A stretch of DNA of 64,000 nucleotides from Sipunculus nudus (lineage: Eukaryota > Annelida > Sipuncula > Golfingiida > Sipunculidae), in the NCBI GenBank assembly GCA_026874595.1, contig CM049316.1, positions 42,301,695 to 42,365,694 on the forward strand, written 5' to 3'. Every line of letters begins with the position of its first letter. Position 1 is the stretch's first letter. Position numbers and translations under genes: made by a program. Of this stretch, positions 1-61,850 are shown piece by piece. The notes beneath the pieces were generated by a model. The model did no database searches, was not told where the DNA came from, and saw nothing but the letters and a program-made list of their open reading frames with translations.

Positions 1-925
1 AAAGATAATTCCCTTTTTGATTTCATGTGAATGTCAAGTCACATATACAGGAAACAGGGAACAACCAAAGTGGGCAGTGTATTCTGAATCAACCACCTCT
101 TTTGATCACTTAGTATAATATTTACTGACAGATTTTTATGTTAATGAATCAACTCACAAAAGTATCTTTGAAAATTAAATTGATAGTCATTATAGGCAGA
201 CTAAAATATTCGATCTAGAGTATTTTTTGCAAAGGATATACAGCATGTGTGGAATTATTGCACTGAAATGTTGGATATTTGTTATATTATTTTGTATTTT
301 CTTGATAACCATTCATACCTACTTGCATTAAGTTTCATTCAGGCTGATCTGGTTACTCTTTATTTTATGTATTACTTACTAACCGTGCTATGACTAAACC
401 ATTCCAGCAGCTCATATTATATACATACAGAAAAAAATACAGAAATATAAATAGATAAAGTCTTTGTGGACTTTTGGTTCAGTACTAACCAGTCCGTGAA
501 GAATTCATCTATTGAGGGGAACCCACATTTACCCCCCAGTAATTGTCAGAGCAATCAAAAGACCTTTCCATTACAGGACACCCGGTGTCACAAAATGGTA
601 CTATTCTAAGCTCCACACTCGCATAAAATAGGATGACTTGTGGTTTAGTTAGTTTCCTTCAGGACTCTACCCATTGTAATAAACCTTTTTAATTTAAAAC
701 CATCCCTTCCATAAGTATCTTTGCAGGCAGGAACATTTTGGCAAACACTGAACTGACACCTTATATAACTGCCTACTTAAATTAATCAACAAATGTAATC
801 CCTTCAGTTTTATACACTTCTTAAAACTCAAATAAAACAGTTACATCCAACAGTCTACACCCAGAGAGTTGTTTATTGTAATCTCCTGTCAGTTTTTTCC
901 AACATCTTGCTTATCTGACTTTTAG
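1..925 (+). other. Partial intron upstream of the first WDR7 exon in the window
   Basis: AT-rich non-coding sequence ending in the pyrimidine-rich acceptor before 926. I see no WDR7-like exon, RNA gene or clear repeat in it. Confidence 0.7.
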
Positions 926-49762
<48,837 letters not shown>

Positions 49763-50684
49763 GAAAATAATAGTAATTAATGAATTAACCAGCTTCCATA
49801 ACTGAGCAGCTGTAGCAACGGGAAGTCGATCAAAGTGATGGAAGTAGGGGGAATTAGGACGTATAGACGTGTATGATTTTAAGGTTTTGTGTCATTACCA
49901 AATTTGGATAGAACTGAGTGGATTGCAGTGATCTCACGACTATTATGTTGTTTAATCAAATTCAGTGGATTTGTACGACAAATGCTTATGAGACTTTAAC
50001 ATATGGAGGCTGCACGGTCCGATGTACCCACAGAACATTCCATGATTAGAGGTAACGTGAGAAGGTGGGTCATCTCACGCATGTATTCTTTTGAGTGTGA
50101 AAGATGTTTGTAGTGCCACAGATTTCTCATTGAAGCTAGTCAAACACAAACAGTTGTTGTCTTGTTGTATTTATGTTGAAAGCAATATCAGAATCAGTTT
50201 CGCAGGTGCTGATGTTTTGAGTCATTGGCAGTTTGTGAGAAGCACCTGTGCCAAGAGTTTGCGGGTGGTCAGTTAAACTACCGGTAGTTAAAGCACAGAT
50301 GTGTTAACGTTGCAGTATTTTGTTTATAAAGCAGTAAACTGTGATTGGTAAGATTGATGTTATAGTGTGCAGCATAATTTTAAGTATCTTGTAGTTACAT
50401 CTGGTTTTGCCGAGCATCATGGTCTAGCACTGTGGGTATGAAGATTTATAAATGAAATGGAATTATACAGAAGTTGCAGAACCCCCTGCTGAATGCAGGT
50501 TAAGTGTTTCTACAAATGTGAGCCTACAAACAAAATTGGTGGAAATTTTTATGTCTGTTTTGGCATCACTGGTGAACAAAATTGTGCTGAGTTTTCAGCT
50601 TTGATTGTAATCAATTGTAATACTGGTAAAAGAAAGATGTTACGCTGAGGTCAAACAGATGCAAAAGTTTTTGTCTTATATATT

Positions 50685-50690
50685 AATAAA
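50685..50690 (+). terminator. First candidate WDR7 poly(A) signal
   Basis: AATAAA, 923 nt after the stop codon; downstream GU-richness is weak. Confidence 0.35.
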
Positions 50691-51950
50691 AAAGATGCAC
50701 AAATTTGTCACCATGCAGATTGAAATTATTCCCAGTCACTCTGCAAATGCTGCCGTCTTATCTATGTAAGAATATAAATTTAATTACTGTAAGACAATAT
50801 TTAAAACATGTTCCCTGCAGTCCAGTACCCATAACAGTTTAGCATTCTTTTGATAGATTTAAAATTTTTTTCTTATGTTACTATGAAAAAAACTTTTGTC
50901 AGATTAATAATGAATACTGACAATATGTTAACTCACATTTAATTGGAGTTAACAGGAGTTTCAGTGGATAGCATATCAGCAACAGATGATCCTTCATTAA
51001 TTGGTTTTTAAGAAGTTTTGGGAATCAGTGGTAATTTCATGATCAGTCATCAGTAAACTTGGTTGTCCTCTAAGAGTTTGAAATTTCTGATCAAATATAG
51101 ACCTCTACATCCCCTCCACTGATATATAGGCCTATATTTTGGCTACTATACATCTCTAATAACTCCACAGCGGACATTTGTATATTGTAAACTTAGTAAA
51201 CACAGCTTGTTCTAAAGTTTGTTCCTATAAATTTTATGAAAACCTATCTTTGTCATTATAAAGCCAAACCTTTGTAAAAAAAAAAATCTAATCTATTATG
51301 GTAATGTAAGATCTATCATCAGATTGGTGAAAAAATTATCACCCTCCTAAGAAACCATTTTTTTTTTTTTTGCCTAAGCTCTGTACTAAAACATGTTGAA
51401 ACAATTTCATGGGTCTCAGATCTGTGTGGTTCTGGTTTTAGGCACTGCCTTACTTTAGTCAGAATTGTAACACATTACTTGTGTGGATTAGTCATAGGTA
51501 GTCATGGCTATGGACTTGAGTAATGTAGTCCTTCTCTGGGATCCTGTTTTGTAGAACCATTTGATGGTATTGGTCAGCTCCTGCCAGTGCACAATATATT
51601 TATGTAAGATTTCATTTGGTAAGATACTGTGATATTTATGAGTGCAGTTCAGCAAAACATAAGCAGTCGCTTATTTGTTGCACACACACATGCACACATG
51701 CATAAAATTTGCATATATGATAATAGTTTGTACCTGTGTGACTAAAACATACAGATGCAAAGTTAACCCTTATGGCATTGTACTTTAAGCTTGTCTCAAC
51801 AGTGGTATTGTGTGTGGTAGTGCATCAGTGTATGTGAAGTCATCCATTAATAATGTCTCTTATTCCCACCAAGTGTATTTTTATAACCTTTAACAAAGGT
51901 TTAAATTGTGATACATATAAAATATTTCAGTATTTATCTTATTGTTGAGA

Positions 51951-51951
<1 letters not shown>

Positions 51952-52001
<50 letters not shown>
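51952..52001. repeat. (AT)n microsatellite
   Basis: Pure dinucleotide run of ~50 bp. Confidence 0.95.
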
Positions 52002-52005
<4 letters not shown>

Positions 52006-52329
52006 TAATAATATCCTTCAGTTTCAATTTATTTACATAAATTTTGATGCAAGTCTTTGTTACTGTGGCATGTTCTCATTATATATGCATCAACAGAAAG
52101 CGTCAACCATCCAACGAGTAGAGTTTGCTGAATCCTCCAGTCTATCATGTCATGACAGAATGTTAAGACATTGTTAACCTCTAGACATGAGCATACAAAA
52201 ATAGCATAAGCATAATATAAAAAGTATGTGTGTATAAGCATGAAAAACTGCTTAAAAATCCATGTTTTATGTGTACGTGTGTGCATTAACAGAATTGTCC
52301 CGTAGTACAATAAGCACATGGATCTAATG

Positions 52330-52342
52330 CCCCCCCCCCCCC
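52330..52342. repeat. C13 homopolymer
   Basis: Thirteen consecutive C on the + strand. Confidence 0.95.
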
Positions 52343-53460
52343 AGTAAAAAATGAATATGTATAGTCTGAACTTTTTATATCAGGAATCCCTTGTTTCATG
52401 GTAACCCCATTTACATGCATATGCCCTGATATGCATTTATGCAGATGAAAACTTGAATTTAACATGTACAAAATCATCTCAGTGGTCCATCACACCTGAA
52501 TTTATACATAATTAGAGCAGAAGTACCCTATTGACACAGAAATAACAGCAGAACATTTTTCAATGTAACCCACAGATATAATATAATAGCTACCTCTGTT
52601 GCAGCTGTTGATTTTGTTATTGTTGCTACAAAGAACAGTGTTTATAGTTACTGTAAAAGATCAGGCATTAAAGCTAGGATGAACGGTGTATGTAGGTGCA
52701 ATTGGGCAAAGTGCAATAAGTTATGATGTGTATTTCTTTTGAACATTTGGTGTGTGTGTGAGTTGTAATTTATGTTGATAGAATATCCATGTTATGTATA
52801 CCAGTAAGCTAAGGACATTAATGACTATATTTATCTAAATCTTGAACTTATATTCAGTGTAGAGTAATTATCTGAAATAGTACTACTGTGCAGGACATTA
52901 TGTTAGTTCATATGTTATTGTCATAGATGTCTATTTAGAATTAATTTTTTCAGCAGAAACTAACTTACACAAGATAAATAATATTTTAAAATCCAGTCTT
53001 TGACTGGCCTGCTTAATGCAAGTGCAATTTAAAAGTGCATTCATTGGTTAGTTGACTGAGAGAATAGCAGTGATTGGTTCCCCACATTTGTTGCATTGTG
53101 GGGCCAAACAAAATAAAATGCACCGATTGGTTAGCTCGTGTTGTTTCAGCAGTTGTTTAGACATGTCAGGGTGCATTGATTGGTCAGTAGACCATGATTA
53201 TTTCATTAGTTTGTCATCTGGTCATATGAACTTCATTGATTCGCCAGCCATAAAGTGAAACAACCAATAGTATCTGGTGATCATGTGTGTATCACTATCA
53301 CAGCAGGAAAGGATAAGTAATTCAATGTACATTCAGACAATCTGCCACTACTGTAACTATATGCAGTTGCATTAAGAGTTTGCCCCCAAGTTTTGTGACC
53401 TGTTTTACACTGGCACCTTTCTGTTATTGGAAATATCCCCTATTCAAGAATTGGGAGCTT

Positions 53461-53575
<115 letters not shown>

Positions 53576-54197
53576 CAGGCAATATATTCTCCTTCTTTCA
53601 TGTATGTTTATGGTTGAAAAAGCCAAACTGTATTCATTATTTACTGCATTAAAATAAAGAATACCCTATTTCCTTTCATTTGGACAATATATATAATCCA
53701 TGTTTTTGCATATGTATATTCATGCATTTGCATACCTTTACAAATATTTGCATAACATTGTGTAAATTCATGCATATATGTATGTAGTCAACATCTTTTT
53801 TTTTCCTAAATGAAAAAAAAAAAATGTGTTGCCAGGCACATCTAAAGGTACAATTGCACACATGCACACATACACACAAATACACACACACACATATATA
53901 TAATTATTAAGACAAGCACATGTATTACTGCAAAACTACTGTGCTGAGTTATAATATTTATGGTTATTATATATGTTTATAACAAAGATGTGCATCATTC
54001 AGATATATTTAGTTGGCTGTGATGCTAATTAATTCTTTAGTTATGGATATTATTTAATCTGCTGTGTATTCACATTATATACCACTTGTTAATTGACGTT
54101 TCAAATCTTGTTGTATCTAACCAGTTTTCACAATATTGTATTTTATGTCTGTTAGCATTATTTAATGTTCGATTATTAATATTCCTGCAATGTGTAC

Positions 54198-54242
54198 AAA
54201 TAAAGTATGTGTATATCTGCACCCATTGCCATGGGAAATAAA
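54198..54242 (+). terminator. Distal candidate WDR7 poly(A) signals
   Basis: Two AATAAA hexamers, 39 bases apart, the first followed by a GT-rich element, a better overall context than the proximal site. Confidence 0.35.
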
Positions 54243-54260
54243 ATTATATTCAGTTGAATT

Positions 54261-55304
54261 TTACTTTTTTTTTACTTTCTCACTGAAACTGTCATCATAA
54301 TCACATTACAATAACTTTAAATATGCATGCACTGATTGCATGATCATATCAGCTGTAATCAAGATCAGTTAAAACTGAATGTGACCAACATGCCAGATGG
54401 ACATTCACATCTATTTGCAGATTGATCTGTTATATATACTCAAAATGGACAAATTCAACTATTCAAGGCTTGTGTGATATTCTGCCAAAAATAGTCCCTG
54501 GTTCTAGCTCTCCTGTGTGAAGATTGTTGGTTTATCCATGCAGAGAATTGACATATCAGTACACCACCCTGAAAATTGTTCTTTGATATATCTTATGGGC
54601 TGATACCACTGAATTGTGCTTTCACAATTTTTAAAAATGTAAAGAAATAATCACAATGAACCCAAAATATTATGGAATTATTTAGCTAAGTCTGTTGAGA
54701 ATCTTCAATCTGTCCAGCAGATTTAGATTGTTTAATTGAAAGGTCTGACACCTCCATACAGAGAGGTGTAACCACACAAGGAACAACACATGCAATAGGC
54801 AGATACATCCCCATACTGTTTGCAGAAATGAAAACCCAGTTCTTATCAGACCAAATACGAACCTGTGTAATGGAATATACAGCAGGTAAAATCCTAAGTA
54901 GATATTAAGCTTCACCTTTATTGTATCCATCAAAATCAAGCTTTGCGGTTACTCTGTTTTCGGCTAGAATCCACTCCCGCTATATTCATTTTAAAGAGGT
55001 CTCCTTTTAAAGCACTGAATGGAATATAATCTGAAACTGTAGAGCACAGCAAGTACCATACATGCGATGTATATGTAAACCTATGATTTAGCATAATAAT
55101 CATAACTGTGTTTACATGAATACTTGTTTTAAGTACTAAAAAATATTAACAAAGAATTAATGTCCGTTTTTTTAAACATTTTAATGCCGTTGACATGAAA
55201 TGTAAAAAAATTGATAATTGTAATATAATTAAAGAATCAAATAACAGCTGTTTTGGGACATAGTCCAAACAGAACATGGCAGGGACTTGGAAAATCTATT
55301 CCTG

Positions 55305-55368
<64 letters not shown>

Positions 55369-55560
55369 TCCTTGTGCCAAACTCGCTTAAGTCAAATACT
55401 CGGCTTCTGTCATATTAAACTAGATGCCCCACTATGCACACAGCTGGGTTTGTACATTGGGGTACAATACTTTATCAGACTAACAGCCTTGACAAGTTTC
55501 ATTATAGGTTGACATGGCCCCCTGTACCTCATAAAACAAGTGATACCTGCAAATACGACC
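54261..55560. other. Intergenic, nothing recognised except (AT)n
   Basis: AT-rich; an (AT)n run lies at 55308-55366. No exon or RNA gene seen. Confidence 0.6.
55308..55366. repeat. (AT)n microsatellite
   Basis: Pure dinucleotide run of ~59 bp. Confidence 0.97.
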
Positions 55561-58400
55561 AAGGGATGGCCTTGATCGTAACAGAACTTACTTATTGTAG
55601 CCAGATATGAGCCTGTTACAACCTAATGATGGTCTTGATGGCAACAGATGGTGTCTAGATTTCAGCCGGTTACAACCTATGGATGGCCTTGATGGCAACA
55701 GATTGTGCCTAGGTCTGAGTTGGTTACAACCAGCGAATAGCCTTGATGGCAGCCATATGGTACCCAGGTTTAAGTTAACCAGGTTTGACGGCTTAATATG
55801 GTAACTAGTTTTGGGATGGTTCCTAGGTTCGAGATAGTTACATCTTAGGGATTGCCAGGATGGCAACAGATGGTCCTGAGGTACGATTCGATTACAACCT
55901 AGGGATGGCCTTGATGGCAACATATGTTGCTTGGTTTGATTTGATTTCAACCTAAGATTTTTCATGACAGCTACAGATGGTAACTGGTTTTGTGTTGGGT
56001 ATAACCTAGGGATGGCCTTGATGACTACAGATGGTGTCTTGGTTTGAGTTTATTACAAACCAAGAATAGCTTTGATGGCAACAGTTGGTGCTTAGTTGGT
56101 TATATCCTAGGAATGACCTTGAAGCAACAGATGGTGCCAAAGTTTGAGTCTGTTACAACCTAGGAATGGGCATGGCGGCTACATTTGGTAACTAGTTTAG
56201 AGTTGGTTACATCCTAAGAATTCCTTGACGACAACAGATGTTGTCTGGGTTTGAGCTGATTACAACCTAAACTTTCATGGCAGCTACAGATGGTAAATAG
56301 GGATTGCCTGGATGGCAATAGATGGTCTCTTGGTTCGAGTTGGTTACAAACCGGGGATGACCTTAATAGCTACAGACCTTAATAGCTTAATAGCGCCTCC
56401 GTTTATTGGTTTAAACCCAGGGAAAGTGTCAACAACAGATGTTACCTGTTTAGAGCTTGTTAGAACCTGCGGCAGTTTAGAGCTAGTTACATCCTAGGTA
56501 CGGCCTTGATGACAACATTGTGTTAGGTAAGAATGAGTTGATTACAACCTAGGAAAGGTCTTGATGATAACTGAAAGTGATTAGGTTTGAGTTGGTTCCG
56601 AGCTAGGAATGGCGTCTAGGTTTGAATTTCTATTGCTGCTAGAGATGGTAACTAGTTTTGAGCTCTAAAATGATGGCCTGGATGGCAAAAGATGGATCTA
56701 GATTTGAGCCGGTTACAACCTAAGGATGGCCTTGATGTCAACAGATGTTGTCTAGGTTTGAACTGATCACAGACTAAGAATTTATATGACGGTTACCGAT
56801 GTTAACTATAGTTTTGAGTCGGTTACATCCTAGGAATGGCCTGGATGGCAACAGATGGCCCCTAGGTTCGAATTGGTTACAACCTAGGAAAGGTGTTGAT
56901 GATAACTGATAGTGATTAGGTATGAGTTGGTTCCGAACTAGGAATGGCGTCTAGGTTTGAGTTGATCACAACCAAAGAATTTCTATTGCGGCTACAGATG
57001 GTAACTAGTTTTGAGTTGCTTTACATCATAGGGATGGCCTGGATGGCAACAGATGGATCTAGATTTGAGCCGGTTACAACCTAGGGATGGCCTTGATGTC
57101 AACAGATGGTGCCTAGGGTTGAACTGATCACAGACTAAGAATTTATATGACGGTTACCGATGTTAACTATAGTTTTGAGTCGGTTACATCCTAGGAATGG
57201 CCTGGATGGCAACAGATGGCCCCTAGGTTCAAATTGGTTACAACCTTGGAAAGGTGTTGATGATAACTGATAGTGATTAGGTATGAGTTGGTTCCGAACT
57301 AGGAATGGCGTCTAGGTTTGAGTTGATCACAACCAAAGAATTTCTATTGCGGCTACAGATGGTAACTAGTTTTGAGTTCCTTTACATCATAGGGATGGCC
57401 TGGATGGCAACAGATGGATCTAGATTTGAGCCGGTTACAACCTAGGGATGGCCTTGATGTCAACAGGTGGTGCCTAGGTTTGAACTGATCACAGATTAAG
57501 AATTTATATGACGGTTACCGATGGTAACTATAGTATTGAGTCGATTTCATCCTAGGAATGGCCTGGATGGCAAAAGATGGTCCCTAGGTTCGAGTTGATT
57601 ACAACCTAGGAACTGATTTGGTTAGAACCTCGGAAGACTTTGATGACATCATATGGTGCTTAGGTTCGAGCTGGTTACAACCTCAGAGGGCCTTGATAAA
57701 AACATATGGTGCTTAGGTTCGAGATGGTTACAACCTCGGAGGACGTTGATGAAAACATTTGGTGCTTAGGTTCGAGTTGGCAACAACCTAGGAATGAACT
57801 TGAAAGGAACAGTTGGTAGCTAGATTTGAGCTAGTTACAACGCAGTATTTGCCTTGATGGCAACAGATGGTAACTAGGTTCCAGTTGGTAACAACCTGAG
57901 GATGGCAACGTATGGTACATAGGTTTGAGTTGGTACAACCTCGGAGGGCCTTAACAACATATGGTCATAGGTTTGAGTTGGTACAACCTCGGAGGGCCTT
58001 GACAACATATGGTGCATTGGTTTGAGTTGGTACAACCTCGAAGGGCCTAAATGACAACATATGGTGTTAAGTTTGAATTGTATCACAACTTAGGAAAGGC
58101 ATTGATGACAACATATGGTGCTTAGGTTTTAATTGGTTACAATATAGGAATGGCCTAGGAATCGATTTGGTGGTAACAAAAGGAATCTATGTTTTTGAGT
58201 TGTTTATATCCTAGGAATCTATTTGGTGTTAACAGATGGTAGCTATGTTCGAGTTGGCTACAACCTAGGGATGCAGAAGATGGTAGCTCGATTGGAGCCG
58301 GTTACAACAAGGGAATGGCCTCGATGACAATATATGGTGCTTAGGTTTGAGTTAGTTACGACCAAGGAACAGCCTTGATGACAACACATGGCTTATACTC
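55560..58400. repeat. Minisatellite block 1, 55-60-bp unit with 361-bp higher-order repeat
   Basis: The unit is built of GGATGGCCTTGATGGCAACA, GATGGTGCCTAGG and TTTGAGTTGGTTACAACCTA. About 45-50 diverged copies. Within about 56560-57780 six units form a 361-bp higher-order unit: the phrase AGATTTGAGCCGGTTACAAC recurs at 56700, 57061 and 57422, and intervening variants recur in the same order. Minus-strand frames over it translate the repeat (RPSLGCNRL-type) and are not genes. Confidence 0.95.
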
Positions 58401-58485
58401 TATTCAGTCTAGCTCGGCACAGCGATTTGATTTCAACCATTTTCACCCATGTGATGCGGCCCTGCTATCAGCTCTATTAACTCCA

Positions 58486-58500
58486 GGGGGGGGGGGGGGG
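58486..58500. repeat. G15 homopolymer
   Basis: Fifteen consecutive G. Confidence 0.95.
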
Positions 58501-59562
58501 AGCTTAATGACCTGTCCTCCCTGACACGCATCACTGCTGGTCAAATGTATCCACTCAAGGACAAAACTTAGTCCATCTGTTTTGTCTTAGTTTTAATGTA
58601 TTTCTGCATTCAAATTTGTGGTTCATTTTTAACATTTATTTCAAATGTAACATAATCTACAAATAGCAACTGAAAAAAATTAGTGATTTCTGCTCTTTTG
58701 CCATATCTTTCATTGTATATCTCTATGATTAATGGTCTTGTCACTGAGGTGGACAGGGGTAAACTGACCTGAGGTACCAGCATGTTCTGTGTGCATCAGT
58801 AATGGGGACCATCTCAAAACCAGTCCATTTATTGTCTTTACTTTTCTCAACAGAACATAGGCATGGTTCATTGAACAACATAATTGAGAATATGTATGAA
58901 AATGAGAACTTTTAAACGGTCCCTAAAGAAAGCAGTTCCCTCAGCACTGGACTGATACTTTGCAGTAGATATATTATGTATCTTGTTACACTCAAGAGGG
59001 TCAAACCTGATATTAATTGTTTGAATGGTACATCTGTTCTGATAAGACCTTATATTTACACTTCTCTTATGCACAATGTCAGCAACACCAAAAAGTAAAA
59101 CAAAGAAACCAGAAGACAGAAAAAGCTCTGTGAAAAAGTTTCAAAGAAAGTGTTTAACCATCAAGGCAAGAGGCATTACACTGAATGTAAATCAGGAGTC
59201 TGAATCCAGAATTCTGAATTAAAATCCAGTGAACTTGTGACACAGCGGGTGTGCCAATGATCTGGTCAGGTAATAATCTATCAAATTAAAGAAAATATTA
59301 ATTGCAACAAACCTTATATGTAACATAGCCATTAAATATAACTTAATCTGATAAGTAAACAATATCAGTGACTGTGACACAAGTGTACCTGTTATACAGG
59401 TATTGATACACTCTGAGATCAACATAAGAAAATTCTTTTTTTTTTTAAATGCTAGTGGATAAATGCAATCATGAAGTGGACAATTTAATTGATAGCATTC
59501 TTGATTGAAATTTTGCATTTTTCTTCCATTATAACGAATCTTTATTTACTTGTATCACTGTC

Positions 59563-59671
<109 letters not shown>

Positions 59672-60079
59672 AAATCAAAGATCAGTAGAGATGGATATAC
59701 AGGTATGTAGAAAGAAGGATAAATACATAGATAGAATAATAGATACATAGATAGAATGGTAGAACAGTTCATAAATTGTAAAGGATGCACATAGTTTCAA
59801 ATCTACCACCCAGTAGAGATGGCCCCCCAGGGCACAGAACACATGGTAAAACTGCCTAGAATATTTCTTTCATTAGAGATATAATGACAAAAAGTTATAA
59901 TTTATGTCTGATAACCAGAATCATTTACTTCCACAGGCAGGTATGTATAAATTAATATGTGTGTAATGACAAATAGTGGTGTGTGATCTGTCACAGCCAG
60001 GGTGACTACTTTCAGCCTGATCACAGCACATAGGGACTACTTGCACTTCATCCACGTGCCAGGTTAGAGTAAATAGACT

Positions 60080-61850
60080 GTAGGTAAGTGTTGGTTACAA
60101 CCAAAGAAAGGCCACGATGACCATATAATGTGATTCGGTTTATATTTGTTTTACAACCAAGGAATGGCCTTGGTGGCAACAGATGGTGCTAAGGTTTGGT
60201 TAAGTTACAAACAAAGAATGGCCTTGATGACAACAGATGGTGCTTAGGTTCGAGTTGGTTACAACCAAAGAATGGCCTCGATGACAGCACATGGTGCATA
60301 AGTTTAAGTTGGTTACATCCTAAGAATTGCCTCGACGACAACAGATGGTGCATAGGTTGGAGTTGGTTATAACCTAAGAATGGCCTCGATGACAACATAA
60401 GTTTTAGTTATTTACAATCTAAGAATGGCCTCGATGACAACAGATGGTGTATAAGTTGGTTACAATCAAAGAATGGACTTGATGATAGCAGATGGTGCTT
60501 AGGTTGAGTTGGTTATAACCTAAGAATGGCCTCGATGACAACAGATGGTGCTTAGGTTCGAGTTGGTAACAACCTAGGAATGGCCTCGTTGATAACATAT
60601 GGTGCTTAGTTTGAGTTGGTTACACCCGTAGAATGGCCTCGATGACATCAGATGGTGCTTAAAGTTGGTTACAATATAGGAATGGCCGAGGTATCGATTT
60701 GGAGGGAACAGATGGAAACTATGTTTGGGTTGGTTATATCCTAGGAGTCATTGGGATTAACAGAAGGTAGCTATGTTCGAGTTGGTCATTTCCTAAGATC
60801 TATTTGGGTTAACAGATGGTAGTTATGTTTTAGTATGTTATATCCTAGGAATCTATTTGGGGTTAACAGATGGTAGCTATGTTCGAGTTGGCTACAACCT
60901 AGGGATGCAGAAGTTGGTAGCTCGATTGGAGCCAGTTACAACAATGGAATGGCTTCGGTGACAATTCATGAAGCTTAGGTTTGAGTTAGTTACGACCAAG
61001 GAACAGCCTTGATGACAACACATGGTTCTACGGTTAGAGGGAGTTACAACCAAGGAATGGCCTTGATGACAATATATGGTGCTTGGGTTTAAATTGGTTA
61101 CAATATAGGAATGCCCTTGATTACAGAAGATGCCTCCGTTTAGTGGTTAAAACCAAGGAAAGGATATGGCGACAAAAGATACCTCGGTTTCGATCCGGTA
61201 AGAACCTGTCGCAGTTGAGCGTTTTACAGCCTAAGAACGACCTTGATGGCAATATACGTTAGCAGAGTTTCAGTTGCCTACAACCACGGAATGACCTTGA
61301 CAACAGGTGGTGCGTAGGTTTGAGTTGGTTAAAACCAAGAAATGGCTTGATGGCAACATATGGTGCTAATGGTTCGAGTTAGTTACAGCCAAGGAATGGC
61401 CTTGATGACAACATATGTTGCTTCGGTTGGAATAGTATTACAACCAAGGAATGGCCTCGATGACAACATAATTCGCTTAGATTTTAATTGGTTACAATGA
61501 CAGATGCCGCCGTTTAGCGTTTAAAACCCAGAAAATAATATGGTGAAAAAAGATGGTGCCTTCGTTTCGAGCTGGTAAGAGCCTTGATGGCTACATATGG
61601 TGCGCAGGTTAGAGTTAGTAACAACCAAGGAATGGTGTCGATGATAATAGAAGGTGCTTAGGTTCGAGTTAGTTACAACCAAGGGATAGCCTCGGTGACA
61701 ACAGATGGTGCTTAGGATCTCGGTGGTTACAACTTGGCAGCAGTCTTGATGACAACAGATGGTAGTTAGGGTTGAAATGATAACCACCTCTGGATGGTCT
61801 CAAGGACATATGGTAGCAAAAGGCGCCTCGAGTTAGAGTTGGTTTCAACA
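60080..61850. repeat. Minisatellite block 2, same family as block 1
   Basis: Same 55-60-bp unit (GAATGGCCTCGATGACAACA, GATGGTGCTTAGG, TTCGAGTTGGTTACAACC), about 30 copies, same orientation. Several sub-variants (e.g. GCTATGTTCGAGTTGGCTACAACCTAGGGATGCAGAAG near 58240 and 60870, described piecewise) occur in both blocks, showing the blocks share history. Confidence 0.93.

Noticed and set aside
55588-55965. 125-codon minus-strand frame with RPSLGCNRL repeats
   Set aside because: A translation of the 55-60-bp minisatellite; neighbouring copies carry indels and stops, and no splice or start context supports a gene.
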